The notes below the pieces were generated by a model, which was given only the letters and a program-made list of their open reading frames with translations, was not told the DNA's origin and searched no databases. A stretch of 64,000 nt of DNA from contig NC_091864.1 of the NCBI RefSeq assembly GCF_019399895.1, positions 8,410,001-8,474,000 of the forward strand, written 5' to 3'. The position numbers and the translations under genes are program-made. This document shows positions 13,800 through 26,109 of this stretch, one piece after another (positions within the stretch are counted from its first letter, which is position 1; each line of letters opens with the position of its first letter). This DNA comes from Cardiocondyla obscurior (taxonomy: Eukaryota > Arthropoda > Insecta > Hymenoptera > Formicidae).

Positions 13800-14890
13800 G
13801 GAACGAAGATAAGACTGTAGAACTGTTTGCGTCTTAAATGTATATTTTTTGTCGTGCAATTTTTTTAATAATTTTACTTGGGTTGTTTTATGTGTAAAAA
13901 AAAGACCTGTTCGAATGTCTTACAAATTGAAATCGACAGACAGAAATGTATCGTTTTATAACTTATAATTTTCTTCGCGTCGGACGAGTTGGATCAGACC
14001 AAGCTAGGCAATATTAAAGAAAGTTCGCGCACGCATTCTCTAAGTGGTATTCTCAAGGGGCATTTTCGACTTAGTGGCGAAGAAATGTAAGAGAGAACGC
14101 ACTCAGAACTGCGTTGTACCGCGGATATGTCGTTGAGGTAGGCGAGTCCATTCCCAAGGCTTTGTTGAACGGGATTGGTACCGAGCCCAAGGGACACGCC
14201 AAGCTACAAGATCTCTATTATGTCAAGGAAAGGCGGAATGAGCTTCTCGGGACTTTCATTTCGTTCGTCCGATGAGCCGATCATGCAATAGGATTCATTT
14301 TCAGTTCGGCGATGAATTTTGATTTATAAAATAAATTTTACGATTTTTTTTCTTCTTTTTTTTTTGTTTTAAATATTTTAAACAAAAATTTGATAGTATT
14401 AAAATTTATATTAGTAGTTAAATATTTAACAAAGTGGTACGATTGCATAATTAATGACGTTAAGTGCGTTGCGCAAGAGGGCATAAGTATCATTAAGTTA
14501 TCAATAGTGGCAATTGTATATGGAATGATGAAATATATTATAACATAAATTTACGTTTGATAAGTTTAGGGATCAAGAGTCTATATCTCGCAATAGTTTT
14601 TTTTCTCTTTTTTTTCGGAGACTGATATATATTTTTTGTTAAACACTTCACTGCGAGAAGTTTCTTAAAAATAAAAGTTGAATTTGCTTTATTTGAGCTT
14701 AAATAATTATTTAAAGTATAGAAAAAACTTTCGTGTAACGCGTATTGAAGCAAAAAAAAAAAATCAATTCGTGCAGGTTGCATATAAATTTAGCGCGAAG
14801 TGAGTGAAATCCATCACAAAATCCGGGACACAACAGAGTCGTAAATAATCAACGACTCTTCGATCCGACAACAATATTGTAACACCAGGA
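13800..14890. other. Intergenic, no supportable gene
   Basis: AT-rich DNA between the SVWC pair and the glycerate kinase gene. A short minus-strand open stretch at about 14110-14205 reads as a glycine-rich hydrophobic peptide (LGVSLGLGTNPVQQSLGNG), which could be a transporter exon relic. It is only about 28 codons long with weak flanking splice sites, so it is not called. Confidence 0.5.
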
Positions 14891-17227
14891 CTACCGTTGC
14901 CGATAACGTGCGATTGACAGGTCAGTCTCTATCGGCGTATATCCTATCTTCGTCTCCGTGACAGGTGCCGTGATGCAGTTGCACTGAAAGCGCACGATTC
15001 GTATAACGTGAAGATCCCCGACGTTCACAAGCGCGTAATAATTTTCGCTCCTCAGCTGCAATAGGTCGTCGCCGTTATTGACACTCGAGAAAAACAAATT
15101 CGTGTTGTTCCTCTCTAAAACATGCTCGGGCAGAACGGCGGCGTGTTCCTTCGCTATTTCTTCCGCGTCTTTCGCCGCCTGTCGAGCTTTCTGCAAACAA
15201 ATATGCCCCACGGTTAGTAAAAAATTAAGTGGTTAGCAACAACGGGAATTCTCACCGCGATCTCCGTCTCGTCCCGTTTGTCTTCGGCGAACCGACGCAA
15301 TTTCAGAAAGGCAGCTTTATGCACGTTCCTCGCATTTTCGTATTCCGGGTAAACGTCAGTGGCGAGGCTCTTGTATCCGAATGCGCCAGCTGCGTTGGTA
15401 TTGCCGTCTCTCCCGTAAGAGCTACCGCCGAGGAACCAGACGGTGTATCCTCGCAAAATTGGATATTGCTTCGTTCGCATGCACCAATATAAGGAGAAGT
15501 AAAGGGCGAGCTCCTGATTGGGCCCACCCTTCCCGGGACGCTCGTTCAGACGAACGGCCGGTCGGCCGCCCAGCAGAAGGCACAGTCCCAGGCCCCATTT
15601 GTCCTTTGTGGGAAACATCTCCCATACCTCCCGGTCGGTCAAAGGGCATATCGGGCTCTCCTTCATCTGCTCGTACATCTGCAACTTGGTAATTTTGTTC
15701 TCAACTGCTAGGATCATTAGCGACGCGATCTTCGCATACTCCTGCGCGAATTCCTCGACGGTACCGCCGGATGTAATGCTTAATTTCAACGGGGACAGTC
15801 CCAGTTTAATTGCTCTCGCCGCCATGCATTCTATGGCATCGGCGTTGCACGCGATCACGTATCGCCGTACGAATTTATACCCATCCTTTTCGTCTAATTG
15901 AGCGTCCGCCGCTATTTTTCGGGGGCTAGATTCTTTCACCAGCTCACGTATGCTCTGCGATACTTTGTCGATAAGTCTGTATTTCGTTAAAATCTCTAAG
16001 GCACTTTGGTCCTTCGGATCGTAAGCGCATGGATCGCCGGCTAATATCACTGGCGGTTCTGCTGACACGTTAGATGTGAAGAAAGTAATGACTCTGGCTG
16101 AATATGCCAGACGTGCCAAGTCACCACCTAAAAATTTTTTTTTTTTATTATTAAAAGAAAATACTTTTTATTTAATTTAAATTTATTTCGTATACTATTT
16201 ATTTAATCAATCAAGGGCGACAATATTAATTTTATATCGCATTAATTTACTTATTTGCTAAGTTCACTTTATATAAAAATTTCCAAAGAAACGACGCTAT
16301 CCATGTGAAGCTTTACAGAAGCAGTTAACGACATTTTCTCACACCTAAACTACTTACCTCTTATCGCAGAAAGTTTATTTCTTACGATATCGATCTCCTT
16401 GAGAGTCGCATTAGCAGCCTTTAACCTGTTGAGAACCCTTAACTTATCTTTCAATGTAATTGTATCGCGCGGACAGCACAGAAGATCGTCCAGATCTCGG
16501 GACAGCATAACTATCAATAGATCTCGCTTTCTTAGCCGCCTGCAATAATTCGCGATTTTTCGCGTGATCTCGACAGTCCCCTCGTCCGGCAGCCCGTCTG
16601 TTCCAGCTTCGACGAAAGTTATACGAGTGTCCGACTTAAGAAGCGCGTCCTGGGAGCTCGACATTCCGGACAATGATTTGCGTGGCGCTACGATGAATCC
16701 CTTTTTCAATTGCTTGCCGACCATCCTTTCGAATTCGGAGCCCATCGTAATCGCTTCCTCGCCCCAGCCGACGATATGCAAGTTTTTATTGATTTTGTAC
16801 TTGACACCATTAATTATCAACGTTGCACGTCCGTCGTACTTAATCTTCTTAGGAATAATTGCCGACGGGAAGATGCACCTTACACCGGTCTCGAAGATGG
16901 TACTAAGATCTTCACGGATCTACGTTGATTTAATTAATATTTATTTTCAGTTTAGGAATAATGTATTTATCTATTTTAATTTTGTATTATAACCTGTAAC
17001 ATAGCTTTATCTCGTGCTTCTCTTTTATCTCTAATATCCTTCTGCCCAGTGCTTGTTTCCATATCAGAACCGACATTTTCTATTTTGCCAAATTGTTTTT
17101 GCTTCAAAGAAAACTTTATATCTCGTACGATTTCCTGTCTTTTTGTTATTTCTTCTGCGATCTCTTGCGCAATTTCTTTTTGTTTCGATAAGCCAGTTGC
17201 ATTCGGTTTCTTCTCAATTTTTATCAT
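14891..17227 (-). CDS. Glycerate kinase-family protein (DUF4147 + MOFRL) with altered catalytic motifs
   Basis: Four exons on the minus strand: 16994-17227, 16358-16919, 15256-16127 and 14891-15190, all GT-AG with continuous frame, giving about 655 residues. D-glycerate kinases (GLYCTK, bacterial GarK-2/TtuD type) phosphorylate glycerate in serine and fructose catabolism. Family landmarks: KNLHIVGWGEEAITMG (nucleotide-fold start), a LPDEGTVE segment, IRGGDLARLAY, then the MOFRL half with GGRPAVRLNERPGKGGPNQELAL and DGNTNAAGAFG. The stretch before exon 2 is an extra charged, helix-like N-terminus of about 78 residues that the usual roughly 520-residue enzymes lack. Oddities: the glycine-rich GGGSALL loop I expect reads SRDLDDLLC; the ASGPT-type motif reads LAGDPCAYDP; DGxDGPTDAAG reads YGRDGNTNAAG; the C-terminal TGTNVxD motif is missing. 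The fold looks kept but catalysis is doubtful. Family identity is firm, enzyme activity is not. Confidence 0.8.
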
Positions 17228-17266
17228 AATTATCTCGACAGGCAGTTGGAACGTTGAAACACGCAC

Positions 17267-19670
17267 CTATGAATACTCGAATGACGAGATAAAGCCAGAA
17301 CGTTAGAGTTATGTTGTACTCGACTTCCATATTCATATTCGAGCACACCGCGTTGCGAGGTAGAGTAACTATGCACTTTCTTGCACTGTTTGCGCTCAAG
17401 ATTCGGCTGGGTGCGTCGGGACTCGCCTCGTGATCATAGAGCCGCACATTTATCGCAATCTGATCGCTCGCAAAGTCCGGATCGTCGCAAACGGGCCTCT
17501 GAAACTCTTGACCAGCCCAGGATAACTTCTCCGTCAGAAATCTTGCCGCTCCTCATAAACCACATCGTCTGGTTGCAAACTTTAATTTTCGATTTGTACA
17601 AACGATTATTTTTTATTCGCTTGTCGTCCTTAAAAATTACTTATTTGGTCTCTGCTCGCTCATCCTCATTTTCAGAAGCAATATAATACCTGACTCGCCT
17701 TAGAAATTTAATTACGACAAAAAAGAAAAAAAAAACAACTTTCAGACTTGGTGCGAGTTTTCCGACATTTCCGGATACATACGGATATTATTACGTTATA
17801 AAGTATATTTGTTAGTCTTCTACCTTCGGCCTCGTTAAACTATCAAATGTGCATGGCGTTTCGGCTAAAATCGTCGGGGCTCCTGAACCTGTCCCGACGT
17901 ACACGAAAATGAGAACAGCTGATCCGTCGGGAAAAAGTAATGCGCTTGGAAATTTGGCGGATGACAGTTTTAAAAACTCATTATTTCTTAATCGCCGATG
18001 TTCCTTTAGATCTTCCAACTGGTTAGCGCTCTGCAATGATTAAACGCAGGAACGTTATTATCAATTTCTAGTATTACCATGCAAAAATCATAAGATTATT
18101 ATTATTAATTTAAGATTTATCTCTACAACTAGATATCTGTTACGACAGGCCTATGTGGTCCAATTTATAATTAAAGCTAATTATTGATAATAATTATTAT
18201 CGTTATTAATAGTACAAGGGTCCCCACTTAGGCCTTTCCTTAACGGATCTTTTATCTATTGATATTCAAGACTCGAGGTGCTAAGCATAATGTTGCTTGC
18301 ATTGACACTCTTTGTACGTCCAATCTTATTCCCCCACAACCTCACCGCTTATCCGTTACTCGATATTATATCAGGTATCCGTAAGTCAGTGACAGGCGGT
18401 ATCTCAACGTATCTTCGATGCACAACGTACCGTGGACACGTCGCTCTGCTCAACGATATATTTGTACGAGGTGTTAACGCCACTCTGAAAATTCAGATCC
18501 TGGACCATATAAAGCCCCGATCTCAGAATCAGATTGCGATCCGTCTCGTTGTCCGTTTCACGCGGTACGAATCTGTACAGAAAGGAAAAGAAGAAGAAGA
18601 AGAAAAAAGAAAAAACGTTTCGTTGAACATACTGATTGCGAATGTATGACGTTGAAGAAAGCGATTAAAATGTCATGTCGTAAATTTACTCTCCTATCGT
18701 TAAAACGCTATTAGAGCTTATAATATCACTGGCAGCGCTTGACGGAATTTTTTTATTTGTTGTTTGAACAGAGCGGGTTATTACAAAATATTTCAAAGCA
18801 AACAGGAAACCGACGTTCATACGTGTGCCTGGCTGGGTGACAAAGCGTTAGCACACGAGATTACTCGTGATAAAAATTATTTCCACGATACGTAGTTTAA
18901 ATTAATGACAGATCGTGGAATGAATTTGCTAATATTTCTAAAATGTTGGAGTAACGTCTATTTAAAACATTTAATGTCGGAAAATATTAAGATTTATAAA
19001 TATGAAATAATAATAGAAAGGAAAAAAGAAAAAAATACACCTGCATTCAACGTAGAAAAAGAAAAAGAAAAAGATTTTCTTTTTCTATTATATAAACAAA
19101 ATTACGCAACGCGATAAATTCAGCGTTATTCTGTTCTACAGAACAAAACTAATGATATGTAATTGCGGACCTTTTGCTTACCCACAACTTTCTACTTTTA
19201 TAGCGATCTCTGGTTCTAATTGCATCTCGCACGGATAGGTTCGGCTCATTGTGTGCAGTAGCGAACCGTTTCTACCTTCGCAGCCGAGGTCCATGACGAT
19301 CCTCTCCGGGAACTCCACTGTCATTCTGCCGATTGGTACCAGCAATAACAATAAAGCAGCCAAGCCACCGAAGGCGGAAAATATCGCCAGTAAGATCTGA
19401 AAAATGTATTAAACCTGTCGAGCGATTCTTAAGAAAAGTTATACATTAATATTAACCTGCCAATCAAGTATTAAAAGTTCTTAATTTTGAATATTAAATG
19501 CATTGTCGTTCTGAATTTTCAATTTTGTAAAATTATCGAATAACAATGCTTTTACAGTAAACTCTTTATGTACCTATACAAATGCACGTGATATATCTGT
19601 AATTTAGAAAAGGCAATGTCACAGTAAAGACAAACTATCAAAATATTTCGCTTACAAATATTAAAAAAAG

Positions 19671-19701
<31 letters not shown>

Positions 19702-20137
19702 TGTAAAAAGATCAAGTTAAAAAATTAGTCAACTCACTCTAAAGTTTCCTATCCGATCAGCTAGCATGCCGGCAAGCGGTGGCATCACCATGGCCACGAC
19801 AGGAGTGACGGCACTCATTATCGCAGTCTCCTCCACGTTTATTCCCACCTCATGTATCGTCAAGTACGGGTACAGAACGTAAAGTGCTGAAAAACCCAAT
19901 CACATCAGAAAACACTATAATTTAATTTAATTCAATTCCATTTAATTATATTTAATTATACTTTAAATGTAATAAACGATTTCACTGTTGCTTGATGATT
20001 ATAGAAAACGGTTTTTCCGAGCTCCACTTACTGGAAGCTTGAACGAAGAATATTAATTTCAACGGGATCAGCTCCTTCTGCCGGAAGTCCTTACAGATCC
20101 TGCTGAAGAAGCTGTTGAGCATCATCATCATCTTCAT
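17267..20137 (-). CDS. MFSD6-like major facilitator transporter, 5' half only
   Basis: Minus-strand exons: 20032-20137 (start, FRQKELIPLKLIFFVQAS), 19738-19886 (LYVLYPYLTIHEVGIN and the following TAIMSAVTPVVAMVMPPLAG segment), 19182-19396 (hydrophobic AFGGLAALLLLLVPIG, then a cysteine-containing extracellular loop), 18431-18572 (loop), a possible loop exon within 17815-18027, and an exon ending at 17267 (NITLTFWLYLVIRVFI). Splice phases agree across the first four exons. The second exon closely matches TM1-2 of MFSD6, an orphan MFS transporter with a long extracellular loop. The last exon ends at a good donor (G|GTGCGT), but I find no following exon with the FEGAVIA/GDYGLQR region, and the glycerate kinase start lies 40 bp downstream. 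The exon at 17815-18027 runs into a stop at 17812 unless an internal donor is used, so loop structure is uncertain. Truncated paralogue, kinase nested in a long intron, or assembly break are all possible. Confidence 0.68.
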
Positions 20138-23100
20138 GGTTTCCTGGTGCGTCTCTGAATTCGAATTAGCGTCGTTGATTCCATCCGTCAGATGTCTAAT
20201 TCGTATTGCGTGCCTCGCCGCCGTCTGTCAGTGGTTCATCGTCTGCGTCGAACGGATAACTCTTAAAGCGTATTATAATAATTTTCCGAATAATCGTCGT
20301 TTAATTCGTAATTACGAAATAAAGTTTACATCTGACAAGATGTGATACCGTTGTTAATGAAACATGTCCGTGGCACACAAAATGCTTTTAGATACCTGTC
20401 ACTTTTATGTAACGGTCTTACAATACCTTCGTAGCGTATACACGATCAACACCGACTTCCGCTCGTTAAATAAATGTCGATTGACCGAACGACAAAGCTC
20501 TTCCTAACAAGTGTTAGGAAAGATCATTTCCGCAAGTCAATTCTACCTACTTTAAATATAAAAAATATATTTTACATTTATGTTAAAAGAACTGATTTAT
20601 GTTAAAAATGTTGCTTAGCGAAATTCTCGAAAGCAGAACTTGCTCAAGTATAACAAATTGTGCGACTGATATCTTTTTTTTTTTTTTTTCCAAGTACAAC
20701 CGCAGCGAGTTCACTTCTGCAATGCCTTGACGGTATCACGAGATTATAAGACAGAGCATCATAATCAACATGAAATTGCTCGTTGTTGCCGGCGAGTCGT
20801 TCAGAGCGAGTACCATTATTCTTTTAATTGCATAATTTGTGCACCATCAGACCTTGCGGAAGAAGGCGACGAACGTCCGTGTCCTCTCGATAGATCAAAC
20901 GTTTAAAAACGCGATTGGAATTTGGAGCAAAGCTTCAAACATCGCTTTTCCTTCTTTTTTGGAAGTATAAGGTCAAGTATTCGAGGTTTGACGGATCTCG
21001 AATAAAAATCTACTAATGATAAATAAAAAAAGAAAAATTTAAGTTTTAACCGTTCTCTATTTATGGAAACTGTTCGCTACTTGGCAATGCCGTTCTCCAT
21101 TCAAGGTTTGACGTGTCTCGCGGATGGAACATTGTGGATGCGCGCGTAAAACCACGCTTCGAGAACAGGAATTTTCATGGGCAGTGAATGTTAGATAATT
21201 TCATCCAAGAAGTGGCATGCATGTCTGACGATGATTACTGATTGAGAACAATAATGTAACGCGAGAAAAGAGAAGGAACTGTCTTTATAATATTTTAAAA
21301 TAATTCCAGAAACAATAATGTAATGAAAAATATTTTATTCGTCAAGTGCGTATTATTAGGTTTATAAAAATAATTTCTATGCAATTTTTTAAAATTAATG
21401 TAGACTTAAAAATAGAGAGAAAATTAAGTGCTGCGATTAATTTTTAAAGCAAGAATTTTTTTTTTTTTTTTTTTTTCTCGAGTCGAACAACTTCTCAGGT
21501 ATATATTTATTATATTAATATAACACGATTTCATAATGCGGTATTACAAGTACTTTCTTGTTACAACTTGTGCGAGTAGTTCTCATTATGGAAATATCAG
21601 AGCGCGCAAGAAATTATAAAAATCTTCCTAAATTTACTGTAAAAATTTATATCGCGGCGATTGTCGTGATCGAAAAATACTAAAACGTTCTATTATCTTC
21701 TACCTTTTCAAAAATAAATCTAATGTCTGAAAATTTAATGTAACATGTATCTATAAAGTGTTTTGTTAAAATTACACTATACTTAATTATATATAATTAA
21801 TAAGGAGCCATTTAAAATATTAAGCGACTTTCTGATAAAAAAACAAAGAATACCTGCGCAACAATCGATCAACTTCTGTCTTGTTTTAAGTCTTGAAGTG
21901 AAGATTTGAGAAGAACCGCTTCAGGAAATGAGGAAAAATACATGCAAAATAAGAAAAAACGAGCAGCCGCAGTCGAAAACGAAAAAAAGTTTGAAAATCG
22001 TGTAGAGTAACTGATCTGTGAAAAATACCGATGGATCCGTGCGCCGCGATGTCATGCGTAATACTGACATCTACCCAGAGGTATAAGCCGCTGAAAGGAA
22101 AGAGCATATTCCAATACACCGATCCGATATACGTTGCGACGAATCGTCTCGCAAGGATGTGGCCAGCCAAAGAATGCATTTTTTTTTTTTTCAGCCTGGC
22201 TCAACATTCGCGTTTACTTGTAAAAAAACAATGACATCTGTACGAATAAAGTGTAAAATATTAAGTATACTTTAAAGAAAAATTGAACGCTCTTGGGAAA
22301 TGTGAGCAACTAAACGCAAAGTGTCCATGGACGGTATTGGATATGTGTTCTTGTAGACGTTTCGTAAATGAAGATATTAATTTTAATTTTTAAATATTCT
22401 TAGAATAAAATATGATTTTTATTTGTTGATATATAAATCTTTAAATATTTCAAGAATTAATCAAGTTATGTAACAGTAAGTCGTGCTTGTTATACGCGTT
22501 ATCAAATTCTTGGCACATTTTCGCATGGATTTTGCCGTTTGCGTGGATTTTAGCGTCAATTTGTCCTCATTTTGTGGCCGACAAGTTTACAAGACGAAAC
22601 AAGACGTTTAACGAGGACGTAGATCACAAGGTTTTAATATAAAACGTCGAATTAAATTTGCTGCCAATTTGCGAACGTATTGCTACCTTTAATTTAAGAT
22701 TGCCCCTCTCTTCTTCCTCGTGGAAATTCCCACTTTAATATTATCTAATAAATAATTTATCTTTAAGTATTATATTTCCATATCATTTTTTAATATATAT
22801 TTTTTCACTTCTTCGCATTTTTACATCGCGTAATGTTCTTTGATGCGCAATTTTTCAATGTCATAACTTGATTAAACAGTATCTGAAAATTTGCTCCCTT
22901 TCTCTTTTCTTTCTGTCCGGCTTAGTGCAACGGAAACGAAGTTATCCGCTGCTTTACACCGCTAGCGGACTACAGATTAAATCCTTGACACGCATCATTG
23001 TGCCGTTATTAAGCCACGGTAGATTCTGCGTTTTCTTCGAGATAGAGCTACAGCAATCGGCAGTGGATTCCGGCGACGAAGTTTGTTGGTGAATGGTCAA

Positions 23101-23495
23101 ACACGTTGACCAAAACTGATTTTAATCATACAAACAATTTGCAGCGTTGTGAATCGGCGGATAATTAATCGTTTCGTTGTATAATGTTGTAAAATTTCTC
23201 GTAAATATAAAGCTCGTGAAATAAATCTTTAAATTTAATACGTTTATTAATTAAGATACTGAACTCTCTTTCAATAAAAAATTTATTTACTTTATTCATT
23301 GAACATATATAAACGTTAATTTTTATCCAAAAGGTGATTGTTGAACTATGTGAAAACATATTTTAATTAATATTATGTAATAAAAAAATCCCATTTTATT
23401 TTTTTTTTATTAATAAATAGAAATATTTTAAAACTTTAAATTTATTAAACATTTAACCTAGTTATTTACTTTTTATACGATATAAATTTAATCGT
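20138..23495. other. Intergenic, no supportable gene
   Basis: AT-rich DNA upstream of the MFSD6-like start. Overlapping open stretches on both strands at about 21.9-22.2 kb (67-97 codons) have no splice context or family resemblance. A hairpin with 9-bp arms (TTCCTAACA / TGTTAGGAA) sits at 20501-20520. A poly-T tract of over 20 lies near 21460. Confidence 0.5.
20501..20520. repeat. Short perfect inverted repeat
   Basis: Nine-base arms TTCCTAACA and TGTTAGGAA are separated by two bases. It could be a small hairpin or dimeric protein site, about 365 bp upstream of the MFSD6-like start codon; no function is shown. Confidence 0.6.
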
Positions 23496-25408
23496 TCAAC
23501 GTCCATCGAGTATTTTGAAAAAATATTCCACCTGTAAAGATGTAACACCAATTAATTATAGGAGAAGCAGATCGATATAACTAAGGTTTTAATTACCTCC
23601 AGTATGCCGTCTTCCGTCAAATCAGAACAATGCACAGCATTTTGCACTTTCGTTTTCCCATACTTTGCTCTAAGCGTATTTGGTCTGACTTGTCGCGCAA
23701 TTTCCTGTATCAAATGAGCATGTCAGTAACGCGAGACAAAGCAATTAAAATTGTTCACACTTACCGGATCCATTGGGCCACATAAATCTCGGAAATTAGC
23801 AACAATATTAAGGTTCTCGTCTTTGTGGGTTACCCATAACAATGCATGGGCCAGATTGTAATTCTGTTACCATTGCCTGCAGCAGCAAGTATTTATAAAA
23901 ACTTATTTTTAGCTCGAAATAATTATTTACAAATAATATATATACAAAAACAAATGGGACTTACAGCATTCAGCAAGAACACCTTTATATATTTCCAAAA
24001 ATTCTTCGCAATTAATTGGATTAATATAAAATTGCTGCACAGCGGTAATCGCAAACCCTGCCTTCTGAATGTCGTTGATAATAGCGCCTGAAATAAATAT
24101 GAAATTACCGGAAAGAAATATGTAATATAAAGTTTAGAGGCCACTCTTCAGTAATTATTATTTTACTAAGTATACGTTAGAACTTTAAATATAATTTGTA
24201 TTAATTTACCAACAAGTTTTTCTTGTACAGCATGTGGCTTGACGATACAACAGGTGCAGTTTTGCAGAGTTGCGGTGTTTCTTAAATTTTTACTTTACTT
24301 TCGAGTCACGAAAGAAATATTGTGATTCCTGAAAACATGAATAGGATTATTATGACATAAATGCCCTTTGATTAACTACTATTAAAATATGTACTTTTAT
24401 TGCTGTTTCAGGTCTTTCGATCCATAAACAGCATGAATCTCATCTTTTTCATAGAGAGTTCTTAATGAAGATGCTGTTGTTAAACATGCTTTTTTAATGT
24501 CTTCTGAGCCTGCCAGTTCTTGCCATCTCACTATACCATTTCCACCTAGTAATTCTAAAGCAACGACAGGGCCAGATATAAGATAATTTATAACAAACCT
24601 AGAAATAAACTTTTATAGCTACAATATTAAAAATTTAATTAAAAAAAAAAAAAAATAATGTTTAAAGTTAAAAAAATTAACTTACTCCTTGTCAATAACA
24701 TCTTTTGCAAACCACACTTCAATATTATTTACAGTTAGCATTGTCATTTTATATTTGTACAAATCATAATTTGTAATATCTTTCAATATTTCACCCATGT
24801 AGTCAACCCCTGGTTTCAAAAGCAAAAACTCTGAACAATAAAATAACATTAATTAATTAAAAATTTTAATATCAAAGATTATAAATATATGAATATAAAT
24901 ATAATTGTAATATAAAGTAATTTGTTTACTTTTGTAATCATTTTAATTTGGTTTTGCGTAAGCATCTGCATAACCTGTAATTTTAATGCATCTTGAAAAT
25001 ATTGTTATTACACCACCAACATAAAAGTCTTTAGCCATAATGCCTTCACATGTTGTTCTTCTCAAAAAAGTTTTCTTTGTTTTTAAGTCAAACTGAAACA
25101 TAGTACATATAATTTTAATCATACATAATATGTATATGAAAATATTTTAAAGATATTTGCTCATTTAAATTAAAGCTACATCCATATAATTTCAACTCTA
25201 AAACTTTGAATTTTTCATTAAAAAAAAATGTTAAGGCCTTGAATTGTGTGACTTTGAATTAACTTGTTAGTGCTAGTTTAACTTGAACATACCAATTGAC
25301 AGTATTATCAAATGGATAATAATACACATAAAACTTCTTCAGCATACAAGCAATCTTGTCATACCACTCAGCTTCAAATGCATATCTATTACTGCAATCT
25401 GTAGACAT
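23496..25408 (-). pseudogene. NME7: NME7-like locus (DM10 + two nucleoside diphosphate kinase domains), frame broken
   Basis: Minus-strand pieces in correct order: a start exon with SNRYAFEAEWYDKIACMLKK and FYVYYYPFDN (near 25408), KTKKTFLRRT...GIMAKDFYVGGVITIFSR (DM10 end, near 25060), FLLLKPGVDYMGEIL (NDK domain 1 start, near 24830), ISGPVVALELLGGNGIVRWQ (24.6 kb), NCTCCIVKPHAVQEKL (domain 2 start, near 24250), FAITAVQQFYINPINCEEFL (24.05 kb), the SGPC segment (23.85 kb), ANFRDLCGPMDP, then QVRPNTLRAKYGKTKVQNAV with HCSDL, and VEYFFKIL before a stop at 23496. NME7 is a ciliary/centrosomal NDK-family protein. The order and identity are clear. The frame breaks at the exon following SKDLKQ (near 24415, no GT donor, then a stop), before NTATLQN (near 24290), at the junction near 23895 and two bases short in the SGPC segment near 23850. 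In domain 1 the active-site histidine position reads HAVYGSKD. Either a decayed copy or a locus with assembly indels. Confidence 0.72.
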
Positions 25409-25587
25409 CTTCTTTCTTGTTCTATATTTTATCAATAACTAATTTGTGAAAAACGTCAAAATCTATCACGTAGAAATTGTCGATTTTCGGATCTTCCAAC
25501 ATTTCCTCAAGAAAATATCACAATCTAAAAGTTGAGACGTCACGGCAGTATTAATTCCGATACCTAATAAATCGAGAGAGATTAGAA

Positions 25588-25922
25588 AGATCCATGTATT
25601 TGCGACGGAAGCCAGGAGTGTTTGGTAAGCGAGTTATCAAAACTACCAAAATCGATGATGACATATATATCAGCATCGATTTTGGTAGTTCCGGAAATAT
25701 CCGTCTACCAAATGCTCCCGGCGCTAACGTCGCCGCAAATACATCGAAAAAGGTTAGAAAGATCGATGTATTCGCGACGATAGCGCCGGGAGCGTTTGGC
25801 AGGCGGACTTTGAAACTACCAAAATCGATGGTGACATATATATATCAGCATCGATTTTGGTAGTTCCAGAAATATCCGTCTACCAAATGCTCCCGGCGCT
25901 ACCATCGCCGAAATACATCGAT
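25588..25922. mobile_element. Two adjacent foldback (MITE-like) elements
   Basis: Two near-identical palindromic units, about 25588-25748 and 25757-25922. Each has arms beginning with a GATC(G)ATGTATTT-type end, continuing through a GCTCCCGGCGCT/AGCGCCGGGAGC segment and ACTACCAAAATCGATG / CATCGATTTTGGTAGT, and meeting at a centre containing ACATATATATCAG. Almost the whole unit can fold into one hairpin. Lack of coding capacity and full self-complementarity fit a foldback or MITE element present as a tandem pair. The first unit's left arm is more diverged than the second's. They stand between the NME7 locus and the satellite block. Confidence 0.8.
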
Positions 25923-26109
25923 CTTTCTAACCTGTATCGATGTATTTTAAAATTAAAATAATTATTTAAATAAAACGTGGGCACTCTACTAGCTTTAATA
26001 AAATCGAATTAGAATAAAAAATTAACTTAAAACATTCAAAATCATAAACTTTATAAGATTTTTAATTTATAAACATACATGTCACTTTTTATAAGTTAAT
26101 TATTAATAT

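Noticed and set aside
14110..14205. Short hydrophobic peptide LGVSLGLGTNPVQQS resembling an MFS/Oatp transporter segment
   Set aside because: Only about 28 codons, weak splice sites, no adjacent transporter exons. It does not match the missing MFSD6 region.
21886..22234. Two overlapping opposite-strand frames (97 and 67 codons)
   Set aside because: Neither matches a family or has splice or promoter support, and one ends in a poly-T tract.
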